DNA of 64,000 nt. It comes from Maribacter thermophilus (GTDB lineage Bacteria > Bacteroidota > Bacteroidia > Flavobacteriales > Flavobacteriaceae). The translations under genes were made by a program, and so were the position numbers. Below, piece by piece: positions 25,800-33,236 of the stretch (the first letter of the stretch is position 1; every line of letters begins with the position of its first letter). The notes under the pieces are model-generated. The model was not told the DNA's origin. It was given only the letters and a program-made list of their open reading frames with translations, and made no database searches. The stretch is from assembly GCF_001020565.1 (NCBI RefSeq), contig NZ_LDAS01000001.1:534402-598401 (forward strand), read 5' to 3'.

Positions 25800-26477
25800 A
25801 TGGATAAAAAGGATAACATAGGTAAAAAAAATAAAAAACCTTGGCCCACCAAAGACGCTATGGCTCAGGTTTATGAGATGAATCTTTGGGGTAGGGGCGA
25901 ATCTGACTTTTATTCGGGAGAAGGGTCACATTGTGCCGAAATTGTAAGTCCTTACGTAAGGGTATTGAAATCATTTTTATCGAGCTTCAAGACTCCCCCT
26001 GTAGTTTGCGATTTAGGGTGTGGGGATTTTAACGTTGGAAAACAGTTAACGGAATATACATCGGAATATATCGGCGTAGATATAGTACCGAACCTAATAG
26101 CGCACAACAAGAAAGAATTCAAAAGGAAAAACCTCGAATTTTATTGTATAGATATAGCAACGGACGATTTGCCGGTGGCGGATTGCGCCATTGTACGGCA
26201 GGTATTGCAGCATTTATCCAATGCAGAGGTAAAAAGAGTGGTGTCCAAGTTGGCCGATTATAAATATGTGGTACTTACAGAACATGTACCAGAAGGAGGT
26301 TTTGAACCCAATAAAGATATTATTTCGGGACAAGGAACGAGATTAAAAAAACAAAGCGGTATTGATCTTTTGGCGCCTCCTTTTAATTTTAAGGTAAAGG
26401 ACGAAAAAGAAATGTTGTCCGTTGTATTAAATAATGGCAAAGGGCGTATAGTCACCACTTTGTACAAAACGGTTTAA
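25800..26477 (+). CDS. Class I SAM-dependent methyltransferase
   Basis: A 225-residue protein (ATG 25800 preferred over an upstream TTG at 25776). VVCDLGCGDFNVGKQL is the SAM-binding motif I with GxGxF-like glycines, YIGVDIVPNLIA is motif II with the ribose-binding Asp, and FYCIDIATDDLPVADCAIVRQVLQHLSN provides motifs III-IV. The substrate is unknown; the acidic D-x-x-x-DLP segment and following Gln-rich helix do not identify one. Ordinary neighbours give no pathway clue. Confidence 0.85.
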   Translation: MDKKDNIGKKNKKPWPTKDAMAQVYEMNLWGRGESDFYSGEGSHCAEIVSPYVRVLKSFLSSFKTPPVVCDLGCGDFNVGKQLTEYTSEYIGVDIVPNLIAHNKKEFKRKNLEFYCIDIATDDLPVADCAIVRQVLQHLSNAEVKRVVSKLADYKYVVLTEHVPEGGFEPNKDIISGQGTRLKKQSGIDLLAPPFNFKVKDEKEMLSVVLNNGKGRIVTTLYKTV

Positions 26478-26543
26478 AGTGTTTTTTTCTTTTAGAAAGG
26501 GAGTACAAAAGGTATCCTATACTTTAAAGTGTAATTTTGGAAT

Positions 26544-27425
26544 TTATGAATTGTTGTTGGCGATAAGTTTCGTGTATTCAAGCACCTTTTCTATTGTTTT
26601 GTTCGGTTCGTTCTTTCGCCAGTTTACGTATAGATCGATAGTTTCTTCCAGTTGAATAAATTTTACATCTTGTGTATTGGCATATTTAAACGAGTATGGA
26701 AGTATAGAAATGCCTAGTCCCTTGGATACCAGGTTAAGGATCATTCCCCCAAAATCGGATTCAATGATCGTTTTTGGCTCAAAGGCATGTTTGTCGAAAA
26801 GACTTCTTAGTAGAGAGGCGAATAAGGTAGTACGGTGCAGGCCCGACATAATGAATTTTTCATTCTTTAGGTCACTTAAATCTTTTAATGGATTGTTGTA
26901 CAACCAATGGTTCTTATGAACTACCAAACAAATGGGTTCAGAGTATAGTTTTAATGAGTTGATGTGCGCATTTTTTATTTCGTCCCTGTTAAAGGCTATG
27001 TCCGTTTCATAATCGAGCAGTAGTTTTTCGTGATTTTCATCTGTAGGTTCTGTCAGTTCCAATTTTAAGTCGGGGAGATTTGTGTTTAAGGTTTCCAAAA
27101 ATTTTGGAAGAAAGCTAAAAGCGATGGATCCAGGGTAAGATATGGAGACAAAACCATAGGTTCCTTGATCAATTCTTTTCGCCTGTTTGTGTATATGGTC
27201 CAGATTATGAATAATAGCAGTCCATTGTTCTTGTAGAAATTTGCCGGCATCCGTGAGGTTTACGTTTCTTTTGTCCCTTTTAAAAAGTTGTACCCCAATC
27301 TCGTCTTCAAGGGATTGAATCTGTCTACTTAAGGTAGATTGTGATATGTATACCTTCTCGGCCGTTTTCCAAAAATGAAGCTCGTTGGCCAGGGTTAAAA
27401 AGTATTTTATTTGTTGAATCGTCAT
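26544..27425 (-). CDS. LysR-type transcriptional regulator
   Basis: A 293-residue LysR regulator. Residues 1-60 hold the winged helix-turn-helix (TIQQIKYFLTLANELHFWKTAEKV, then YISQSTLSRQIQSLEDEIG). The remainder is the periplasmic-binding-protein-like effector domain. The gene is divergent from the LysE-type exporter; the first bases upstream of the start contain a TAATGC-N7-GCATTA dyad of LysR type. By analogy with LysR/LysE pairs it probably activates the exporter when its ligand, possibly an amino acid, accumulates, and represses itself. Confidence 0.93.
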   Translation of the reverse strand: MTIQQIKYFLTLANELHFWKTAEKVYISQSTLSRQIQSLEDEIGVQLFKRDKRNVNLTDAGKFLQEQWTAIIHNLDHIHKQAKRIDQGTYGFVSISYPGSIAFSFLPKFLETLNTNLPDLKLELTEPTDENHEKLLLDYETDIAFNRDEIKNAHINSLKLYSEPICLVVHKNHWLYNNPLKDLSDLKNEKFIMSGLHRTTLFASLLRSLFDKHAFEPKTIIESDFGGMILNLVSKGLGISILPYSFKYANTQDVKFIQLEETIDLYVNWRKNEPNKTIEKVLEYTKLIANNNS

Positions 27426-27428
27426 AAT

Positions 27429-27447
27429 TAATGCGTTTTATGCATTA
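27429..27447. promoter_or_regulatory. Inverted repeat, probable LysR operator
   Basis: TAATGC, a 7-base spacer, then GCATTA, four bases upstream of the regulator's start codon in the divergent intergenic region. LysR regulators recognise dyads of the T-N11-A type; this site contains such a pair. It overlaps the regulator's own start region, fitting autoregulation with control of the exporter. Confidence 0.5.
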
Positions 27448-27533
27448 GTTGATCGAAACTAAGTATTTAATTCTTGAAGTCAAAATCATTCTTTTGTCCT
27501 ATAAAATATAGATACCTAATAAAACAGGGAATT

Positions 27534-28154
27534 ATGGGGGTAGAGAATTTTATCACTTTTTTGGTAACCGCCTTACTATTTGTAATGACACCTGGGATGG
27601 ACACTGTTTTTGTTCTGAACAAATCTATAAGTCAAGGGAGAAAATCGGGTGTATTTGCTACGTTCGGAATAAATGTAGGGGTTATGAGCCATACTCTTTT
27701 AGGGGCTCTCGGAGTGTCGGTTTTATTATCGCAATCCGACCTTGCTTTTACAATGGTCAAATATGTTGGGGCTTTATATGTAGTTTACCTTGGTTTGTCA
27801 AAGCTTATAAACAAGAACGGTCTATTGGCAGAAGTATCGGAAAATGTAAAACATAGCTCTAAAAATGATTTTTGGTCTGGTTTTATGACCAACTCTTTAA
27901 ATCCGAAAGTCGCATTATTCTTTTTGTCGTTTTTTCCCCAGTTTATTTCACCGACCCAACTAGAAAATCCAATACCTTATATTCTGCTTGGTGTTACATA
28001 TGCATCAATTGGAATAGTTTGGTATTTGACCTTGACATTTTTTGCTAGTGTTTTTTCGGTAAAAATTAAAAACAATACAAAAATGGGCCTATGGATAAAC
28101 AAAATAAGCGGACTCGTTTTCGTAATCATGGGAATTCATATTATATTAATATGA
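27534..28154 (+). CDS. LysE/RhtB family exporter
   Basis: A 206-residue inner-membrane exporter, with ATG 27534 chosen over an upstream TTG that would add 20 non-conserved residues. The N-terminal FVMTPGMDTVFVLNKSISQGRKSG matches the family's P-G-P/M-x-x-x segment, and GVMSHTLLGALGVS and NSLNPKVALFFLSFFPQF are further LysE hallmarks. Six hydrophobic helices are present. LysE/RhtB proteins export amino acids or their analogues by proton exchange; the cargo is not predictable. Divergent from the LysR gene. Confidence 0.92.
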   Translation: MGVENFITFLVTALLFVMTPGMDTVFVLNKSISQGRKSGVFATFGINVGVMSHTLLGALGVSVLLSQSDLAFTMVKYVGALYVVYLGLSKLINKNGLLAEVSENVKHSSKNDFWSGFMTNSLNPKVALFFLSFFPQFISPTQLENPIPYILLGVTYASIGIVWYLTLTFFASVFSVKIKNNTKMGLWINKISGLVFVIMGIHIILI

Positions 28155-28190
28155 GCCTACTTCGTTTCGTTGTTCTATAATGTGGACTAT

Positions 28191-28916
28191 TTATTCGGCG
28201 GTGAGGTTTTTAATAACATTTCCTTTTTCGTCCAATATTTCTATTCTAGGGGTGTTTTGGTCGTCTACATAGATTTTAAGTCTGTCCGTTCCCATCTTAT
28301 CCTGTATAAATACTCCCGCGTCCTTATCCATCGTTTTTCCTATGAACATTCTTTCGGCGGTGATAGGGGCGCCTTTTTTAGAATTTTTAATTATTTCTAT
28401 GGCTTCTTGCATGGTATGCCCGTTACTTTTTAACGAATCCATTTTTTTTGCGATTACGGGCATGGTTACATCTTCGTCCTTATCCCAAAATTGAATACCG
28501 TACCTAGCATTTCCGTTGTTGTTTTTTAGGTATCTCATCTGCATTACCTGATCTGTTTTATATTGGTCTACAGATAGTATCCATGATGCCCCGTCCTTTT
28601 TGTTACCTTGGTAGAGTATTCCTCCTACTTCGTCTTGTTCTTCATTAAAAAAGATCATTCCGGCCGGTCTTGCCCGTTCTCCGAACAGTACTTTTCCATC
28701 GAACATACCGGGGTGTTGTTTTGATTTGTTGCTTATAACCATTTTTAAATCTCCGTTGGGTTCAACGATATTGATTCTTTCTACAGTTATTTCGTCGAAT
28801 TTTTTCTCTAAAGATTGTTGGTTAAAAGATGAAAGTGCCAAGAAAACCAATATAGAGGTTAAGGTCAACGAATAGATTTTTAAGATAAAATTTTCTTTCT
28901 TTTTGTCCATGTCCAT
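28191..28916 (-). CDS. Hypothetical protein with one membrane segment
   Basis: A 241-residue protein with a single N-terminal hydrophobic helix (about 12-30, ILKIYSLTLTSILVFLALS) and a soluble domain. It contains paired segments ERINIVEPNGDLKMVISNKSK and later RLKIYVDDQNTPRIEILDEKGNV, the internal similarity suggesting repeated beta strands. I know of no defined function; similar proteins appear in Flavobacteriia. The orientation of the helix suggests a periplasmic or secreted domain. It is convergent with the LysE gene (36 bases apart). Confidence 0.7.
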   Translation of the reverse strand: MDMDKKKENFILKIYSLTLTSILVFLALSSFNQQSLEKKFDEITVERINIVEPNGDLKMVISNKSKQHPGMFDGKVLFGERARPAGMIFFNEEQDEVGGILYQGNKKDGASWILSVDQYKTDQVMQMRYLKNNNGNARYGIQFWDKDEDVTMPVIAKKMDSLKSNGHTMQEAIEIIKNSKKGAPITAERMFIGKTMDKDAGVFIQDKMGTDRLKIYVDDQNTPRIEILDEKGNVIKNLTAE

Positions 28917-29276
28917 AGATGGTTAGAGAAAAAGGCCAGCGATACTCGCTGCGATATTTTTTTTGAAGTAATATGTTGTTTGCTCGTACTTATAGGCCTT
29001 TTTTCGGTTGCTTTTGTTTAATGGGGCGTTGTTTACTTTTTTAACAAATCAGAGGTCTTGCCAAGACCACTGAACGATCTTTTATGTTTTTCAAAAATGC
29101 GAATTTTTTTTTTACGGAATAGGTGAATATAACTAAAACCAAAATTGTGATGAACGATCTGTTCGCAAAATAGGATTACAGTACATCCATCAATATCGAC
29201 AGTTGGGTATTTCTTTTTTTACGATTACAGCTTTTTACCTCACTTTTGGACAGATAACATATTTAAATAAAATCTT
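28917..29276. other. 360-base intergenic region with operator-like motifs and a repeat
   Basis: It holds a small hairpin (GGTCTT at 29054-29059, AAGACC at 29063-29068), a 10-base direct repeat TGAACGATCT at 29071-29080 and 29151-29160, and the LytTR-like motif at 29178-29207. No gene is seen. Confidence 0.5.
29178..29207 (+). promoter_or_regulatory. Candidate LytTR operator upstream of the DUF2141 gene
   Basis: Two half-sites 21 bases apart start-to-start: ACAGTACAT (29178-29186) and ACAGTTGGG (29199-29207). The second matches the published LytTR half-site consensus (T/A)(A/C)(C/A)GTTN(A/G)(T/G); 21 bases places the sites on the same DNA face, as LytTR proteins require. The downstream context ACAGTTGGGTA-W-TTC recurs at 31781. 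The site is 70 bases before the ATG at 29277. Confidence 0.5.
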
Positions 29277-29693
29277 ATGAAAAACTTTCTCGCCGTTATT
29301 TGTTTTATGTACGTAACAATGGGCATGGGCCAAAGTAAAAGATCTGGGGTCATAGAGGTGGAAATAGCAGGAGTGGAAAGCAACGAGGGCCAAATGGTCA
29401 TAGGGCTCTATAGTTCCGATGACCAATGGTTAAAAAAAATCTACAAGGGCACCTATAGTGCCATAAATGACGGAAAGGCAAATGCCACCTTCAAGGATAT
29501 TCCCGAAGGGGAATACGCCATTTCTGTCTTTCATGATGAGGACAATAACGGTAAGCTAAAGACTTTTATGGGAATTCCGAGAGAGACCGTAGGGTGCTCA
29601 AATAATGCACCGGCGAGGTTTGGGCCACCAAAATGGCAGGATGCCAAATTTTATATTACCGACAAAGTCGTAAAACAACATATTCAATTATAA
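29277..29693 (+). CDS. DUF2141 secreted protein
   Basis: A 138-residue exported protein with an N-terminal signal peptide ending near GMGQ. The DUF2141 pattern is clear: IEVEIAGVESNEGQMVIGLYSSDDQW near the start, FKDIPEGEYAISVFHDEDNNGKLKTFMGIPRE in the middle (a Ca-binding-like D-D-N-N loop), and NNAPARFGPPKWQDAKF towards the end. Function is unknown. It starts a cluster with the TPR protein (18 bases later) and the LytS-type kinase, so it is likely one transcription unit. A LytTR-like site lies 70 bases upstream, suggesting regulation by the LytTR regulator at 33237. Confidence 0.88.
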   Translation: MKNFLAVICFMYVTMGMGQSKRSGVIEVEIAGVESNEGQMVIGLYSSDDQWLKKIYKGTYSAINDGKANATFKDIPEGEYAISVFHDEDNNGKLKTFMGIPRETVGCSNNAPARFGPPKWQDAKFYITDKVVKQHIQL

Positions 29694-29711
29694 AAAAGTT
29701 AAACTCTTCAG

Positions 29712-30335
29712 ATGAAAAAAATAATCACACTTATAATATTGGTAGTAGCTGGCAATGTTTTTGCCCAAGATAAATATACAAAGGGAATGGAAAAAGCCTT
29801 TTCTCTTTGGAAAGAGGGGAAACCCCTAGAGGCCTCTAACCTGTTTGAAAGGATAGGCACTGCCGAACCGGATAATTGGTTGCCGTATTACTATGTAGCC
29901 CAGATAAATACGATTATATCTTTTGGTGAGAAGGATGAAAAAAAACTAAAACAGCAATTGGACAAGGCCCAGGAATTCTTGGATTTGGCCAAAGCAATTT
30001 CTCCGCAAAATCCAGAGATTTTGGTACAGCAGGCCATGACATATACCGCATGGATCGCTTTTGATGGTGCTACCTATGGGATGACGCTTTCCGGCAAAGT
30101 GGTAGCTTTGTACAACCAAGCCATGCAATTGGCTCCTAAAAATCCAAGGGTGGTTTTTTCAAAGGCAGAATGGGATATGGGCTCGGCCAGATATTTTGGG
30201 CAAGATACGTCCCCTTACTGTAAAGATATAGAACGTTCGTTAGAACTTTTTGCTAACTTTAAACCCGAAGGTGCATTTTACCCCAATTGGGGAGAAGATA
30301 GGGCAAAGGAAGCCTTGGCACAATGTAAAGGCTAG
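29712..30335 (+). CDS. Secreted TPR-type protein
   Basis: A 207-residue exported protein (signal peptide MKKIITLIILVVAGNVFAQ). The mature part reads like TPR repeats: YTKGMEKAFSLWKEGKPLEASNLFERIG, ...LDKAQEFLDLAKAISPQNPEILVQQAM, ...YNQAMQLAPKNPRVVFSKAEW. TPRs mediate protein-protein contacts; as a periplasmic protein beside a sensor kinase it may work with the kinase or the DUF2141 protein. Its stop is 4 bases before the kinase ATG (30340), indicating coupled translation. Confidence 0.82.
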   Translation: MKKIITLIILVVAGNVFAQDKYTKGMEKAFSLWKEGKPLEASNLFERIGTAEPDNWLPYYYVAQINTIISFGEKDEKKLKQQLDKAQEFLDLAKAISPQNPEILVQQAMTYTAWIAFDGATYGMTLSGKVVALYNQAMQLAPKNPRVVFSKAEWDMGSARYFGQDTSPYCKDIERSLELFANFKPEGAFYPNWGEDRAKEALAQCKG

Positions 30336-30339
30336 ATCG

Positions 30340-31662
30340 ATGCAAAAGTTTCTCAAACTCTTAAGAATATCCATTTATATTACCGCAGGTATTACCCTGC
30401 TAAATCTTCTTGTTTTTTTGAACGAACCTCTAACTTGGTCCGTTTTTATAGAGTATTTTGGAACCTGTTTTCTATTTAGTTTTGTACTCACCTTGGTAAA
30501 CGCTTATTATTATGATGGCGTATCCATAAAATACGATTGGGCTACACAACCCAAGACCCGTTTGTGGGTAGGGGCCTTGGGGTCCATTATTCTCTCTATA
30601 ATAGTTTTTGGGTTATTGAGAATGTTCTTGTCGGTTGTGGTTTATGGCCAAACCTACAGCTATTTTATAGCTAACGAAGAGTCTTTTGCCTACATTTTTG
30701 CGATTGTTATTACGGTATTGATCTCTTTGTTCTTGCATGCTTTTCATTTTTATAAGGCACTGCAAGAAAACAAGGTAAAAGAGCAAAAAATAATTGCCGG
30801 TACCGCTTCCGCCAAGTTTGACGCCCTAAAAAACCAATTAGACCCTCATTTTCTATTTAATAGTCTTAATGTACTGACTAGCTTAATAGAGGAAGACCCC
30901 AATCAGGCTCAAAAATTTACAACCTCACTATCAAAGGTTTATAGGTATGTGCTAGAGCAAAAGAACAAAGATTTGGTTTCGGTAGATGAAGAGCTCCTAT
31001 TCGCAAAAACCTATGTAAAGCTTTTAAAAATGCGTTTTGAGGATAGTATTGTTTTGGATATACCCGAAAAGGCTAGCAACCCCGAGGCCAAAATTGTACC
31101 ATTGTCCCTACAACTTTTATTGGAAAATGCCGTAAAACATAATATCGTTAATTCAGTAAAGCCACTACATATAAAAATCTACGAAGATAATGGGCGGTTG
31201 CGGGTAACCAATAACCTGCAAGAGAAACAAGTGGTAAAGAAAAGTAGTGGAGTAGGACTTCAGAATATACAACAACGATACCAGTTGTTAAGCGACCGTA
31301 AAATGGAAATAACAAAGACCGCTACCGATTTTACGGTAGATCTGCCCATACTGACCCAGCAGGTGTCGGTTGTTGAGACCCAAGACGACTATATTGATGA
31401 CAAGCGCTACCAGAAGGCAAAGGAAAAGGTAGAGGCCATAAAAGGTTTTTACGGAAACTTGATCGCGTATTGCATTGTTATACCATGCCTTGCATTCTTA
31501 AACTATAAGACCACAAGTTTTCCGTGGATTATTTTTCCTGTCGTAGGGTGGGGATTTGGCCTTCTTACCCATGGTATGGAAGCTTTTGGTTATCATCCCA
31601 TTTGGGGAAAAAGATGGGAAGAAAAGAAGCTTCGGGAATTAATGGAAAAGGAGGATTTTTAA
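30340..31662 (+). CDS. LytS-like sensor histidine kinase with C-terminal 2TM domain
   Basis: A 440-residue kinase (ATG 30340; an upstream in-frame start would overlap the TPR gene). Four hydrophobic helices at about 10-30, 45-65, 85-105 and 125-145 precede the His_kinase domain: NQLDPHFLFNSLNVL carries the phosphorylatable His170, and LLLENAVKHNIVN plus SGVGLQNIQQRYQ form the ATPase boxes. After residue about 350 an extra 2TM domain follows (YQKAKEKVEAIKGFYGNL ... WEEKKLRELMEKEDF), so the protein ends in a second membrane hairpin. That domain resembles the first stand-alone 2TM protein at 31880 very closely. A LytTR regulator at 33237 is the probable partner. Confidence 0.92.
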   Translation: MQKFLKLLRISIYITAGITLLNLLVFLNEPLTWSVFIEYFGTCFLFSFVLTLVNAYYYDGVSIKYDWATQPKTRLWVGALGSIILSIIVFGLLRMFLSVVVYGQTYSYFIANEESFAYIFAIVITVLISLFLHAFHFYKALQENKVKEQKIIAGTASAKFDALKNQLDPHFLFNSLNVLTSLIEEDPNQAQKFTTSLSKVYRYVLEQKNKDLVSVDEELLFAKTYVKLLKMRFEDSIVLDIPEKASNPEAKIVPLSLQLLLENAVKHNIVNSVKPLHIKIYEDNGRLRVTNNLQEKQVVKKSSGVGLQNIQQRYQLLSDRKMEITKTATDFTVDLPILTQQVSVVETQDDYIDDKRYQKAKEKVEAIKGFYGNLIAYCIVIPCLAFLNYKTTSFPWIIFPVVGWGFGLLTHGMEAFGYHPIWGKRWEEKKLRELMEKEDF

Positions 31663-31759
31663 TTCATTTTTAGGCAAAACATCGGTGTTCTTGATCATCG
31701 GGGCGTTGAACTTCCATGATGTATTTTACTTGTCTTTAATTCTCGTACCGTACCGTTTT

Positions 31760-31789
31760 ACATTCTATCCTTAAAAATTTACAGTTGGG
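31760..31789 (+). promoter_or_regulatory. Candidate LytTR operator upstream of the 2TM gene array
   Basis: ACATTCTAT (31760-31768) and ACAGTTGGG (31781-31789) are 21 bases apart start-to-start, the same geometry as at 29178. Both copies share ACAGTTGGGTA followed by (A/T)TTC, and the first half-sites both begin ACA and end AT. The first half-site fits the consensus only partly. It lies 90 bases before the chosen start at 31880. Confidence 0.45.
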
Positions 31790-31879
31790 TAATTCAATTT
31801 TTAAAAACCACTCTTCTTTCGTGACCTTTATACTATAATTATAATAACCATGGGTTTTAATCCAACTAAAAATTACATT

Positions 31880-32158
31880 ATGAAAACTACGGAAGAAATT
31901 AAGTACATCAGGGCAAAAGAAAAAGTAGAGGCCATTAAATCATTTTACAGTAACGTATTGGCGTATTGCATAGTAATACCTTTTTTGGCATGGATAAATT
32001 ACAATACCACAAGTTTTCCATGGGTCATTTTTCCGGCCGTAGGATGGGGAATAGGTTTATTGGGGCACTGGTTCCAGGCATACGGTTACAACCCAATATT
32101 AGGTAAAGGATGGGAGGAGCGTAAACTTAGGGAGTTTATGAAAGAAGAGGAATTTTAA
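31880..32158 (+). CDS. 2TM domain protein (first of four)
   Basis: A 92-residue protein with the 2TM domain pattern: a charged N-terminal helix (KYIRAKEKVEAIKSFYSNV), two membrane helices with a short loop, the closing W-G-x-G-L-x-x-H-x-x-x-A-x-G-Y-N-P segment, and a terminal WEERKLREF helix. An alternative start at 31850 adds ten residues not shared with the paralogues; 31880 fits their spacing. It resembles the C-terminal 2TM domain of the upstream kinase more than it does the other three, indicating recent duplication. A LytTR-like site lies 90 bases upstream, so this gene starts a second transcription unit. Confidence 0.85.
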   Translation: MKTTEEIKYIRAKEKVEAIKSFYSNVLAYCIVIPFLAWINYNTTSFPWVIFPAVGWGIGLLGHWFQAYGYNPILGKGWEERKLREFMKEEEF

Positions 32159-32206
32159 GGATTAATTATATTTAAGAAGGCTTTACACCAATAACAACCA
32201 ACTATT

Positions 32207-32509
32207 ATGACACAAAGAGATCAAGAAGCAAAGTATTTTAGGGCAAAGGAACGGGTGGAGAACATCAAAAAATTCTATACGGGCGTGCTGTCTTACGTAA
32301 TTTTTATAGCCTTTTTAGCAGGATTGAACTATTGGGTGGACAAATGGAACTATCCGTGGTTTTTGTGGGCTGCTTTTGGGTGGGGTATAGGCTTGGTTTT
32401 TCAAGCAGTAAAAGCATTTGGTTTTAACCCTATACTCGGTAAAGATTGGGAAAACAGAAAGATTCAAGAATTAATGAAAGAAGAGGAAGAACAAAAGAAA
32501 TGGAAATAA
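32207..32509 (+). CDS. 2TM domain protein (second of four)
   Basis: A 100-residue 2TM protein: AKYFRAKERVENIKKFYTGV helix, two hydrophobic helices separated by YWVDKWNYPWFLWA, the WGIGLVFQAVKAFGFNPIL turn, and the WENRKIQELM tail. The function of stand-alone 2TM proteins is unknown; they often flank LytTR kinase/regulator pairs in Flavobacteriia. Its stop codon overlaps the ATG of the next gene (TAATG at 32507-32511), pointing to translational coupling. Confidence 0.85.
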   Translation: MTQRDQEAKYFRAKERVENIKKFYTGVLSYVIFIAFLAGLNYWVDKWNYPWFLWAAFGWGIGLVFQAVKAFGFNPILGKDWENRKIQELMKEEEEQKKWK

Positions 32510-32832
32510 TGGAAAGAAAGAACGTAAAATTGGAAAGGGCAAAAAAAAGACTCAAAGAACTAAAAGGCTTTTATTTTCATTTGACAATTTACATTGTAGT
32601 AAATGTTTTTATAACTACAAGTACTATTGTTGGAAGGGTGAACGACGGTGCAGAGATAATGGATGTATTGGATTTTGGTAGTTTCGCAATATGGGTGTTC
32701 TGGGGAATAGGTTTGTTCTTCCATGGCATGAAGGTGTTCTCTTATAATCCTATTTTTTCAAAAGAGTGGGAAGAGCGCCAAATACAGAAATATATAGAAA
32801 AGGATAGGCAAGAGGCCGAGAAATTTAGATAA
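32509..32832 (+). CDS. 2TM domain protein (third of four)
   Basis: A 107-residue 2TM protein; ATG 32509 overlaps the previous stop and gives MERKNVKLERAKKR, aligned with the paralogues, whereas an upstream in-frame start would run through the preceding gene. The two membrane helices are at about 25-45 and 60-85 with a longer, acidic loop (NDGAEIMDVLDFG). The WGIGLFFHGMKVFSYNPIF turn and WEERQIQKY tail are intact. Co-translated with its neighbours (one base to the next gene). Confidence 0.83.
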   Translation: MERKNVKLERAKKRLKELKGFYFHLTIYIVVNVFITTSTIVGRVNDGAEIMDVLDFGSFAIWVFWGIGLFFHGMKVFSYNPIFSKEWEERQIQKYIEKDRQEAEKFR

Positions 32833-32833
32833 C

Positions 32834-33199
32834 ATGGAGAACGTACAACAATCGGAAAAATATATAAGGGCGCAACGACAGGTAGCACAAATAAAAAAGT
32901 TCTACAAACATGTTAGAATTTTTATAGTTGTAAATATTGTTCTACTATTGATTAAATTTAAGGTACTTGATTATTTTAACGGTCAAGGGTTTCAAAATGA
33001 GAATTTTGTTGATTGGTTTGAATGGAATATTATAGGTACTCCTATTTTATGGGGAATAGGCCTTTTGGTTCATGGCATTTATGTCTTTAGGTTCAAAGCC
33101 ATCCCTTGGGCCGAAATGAAACCAGGTTTCATCAAAAAATGGGAAGAAAAACAAATTAAAAAGTTCTTACAGGAAGAGGACGATAAATCAAAACCATAA
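32834..33199 (+). CDS. 2TM domain protein (fourth of four)
   Basis: A 121-residue 2TM protein, the most divergent of the array: KYIRAQRQVAQIKKFYKHVRIFIVVNIVLLLIKF, then a long extramembrane loop (GQGFQNENFVDWFEWNI), the WGIGLLVHGIYVF helix, and a tail WEEKQIKKFLQEEDD. The usual GYNP turn is replaced by FKAIPW. The LytTR regulator starts 37 bases later. Four consecutive family members between a kinase and its regulator suggest that the array has a structural or modulatory role in the same membrane signalling complex. Confidence 0.82.
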   Translation: MENVQQSEKYIRAQRQVAQIKKFYKHVRIFIVVNIVLLLIKFKVLDYFNGQGFQNENFVDWFEWNIIGTPILWGIGLLVHGIYVFRFKAIPWAEMKPGFIKKWEEKQIKKFLQEEDDKSKP

Positions 33200-33236
33200 A
33201 GACTAGTATTTGACAGGTTTATAATAGTAAAGAGCA

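Noticed and set aside
29054-29068. Small hairpin GGTCTT/AAGACC as a terminator or riboswitch
   Set aside because: A 6-base stem with no T-run and no conserved aptamer structure; could occur by chance.
29071-29160. 10-base direct repeat TGAACGATCT, 80 bases apart, as an operator
   Set aside because: A single 10-base repeat in 360 bases is expected by chance a few percent of the time, and the spacing of 80 is not typical for a binding pair.
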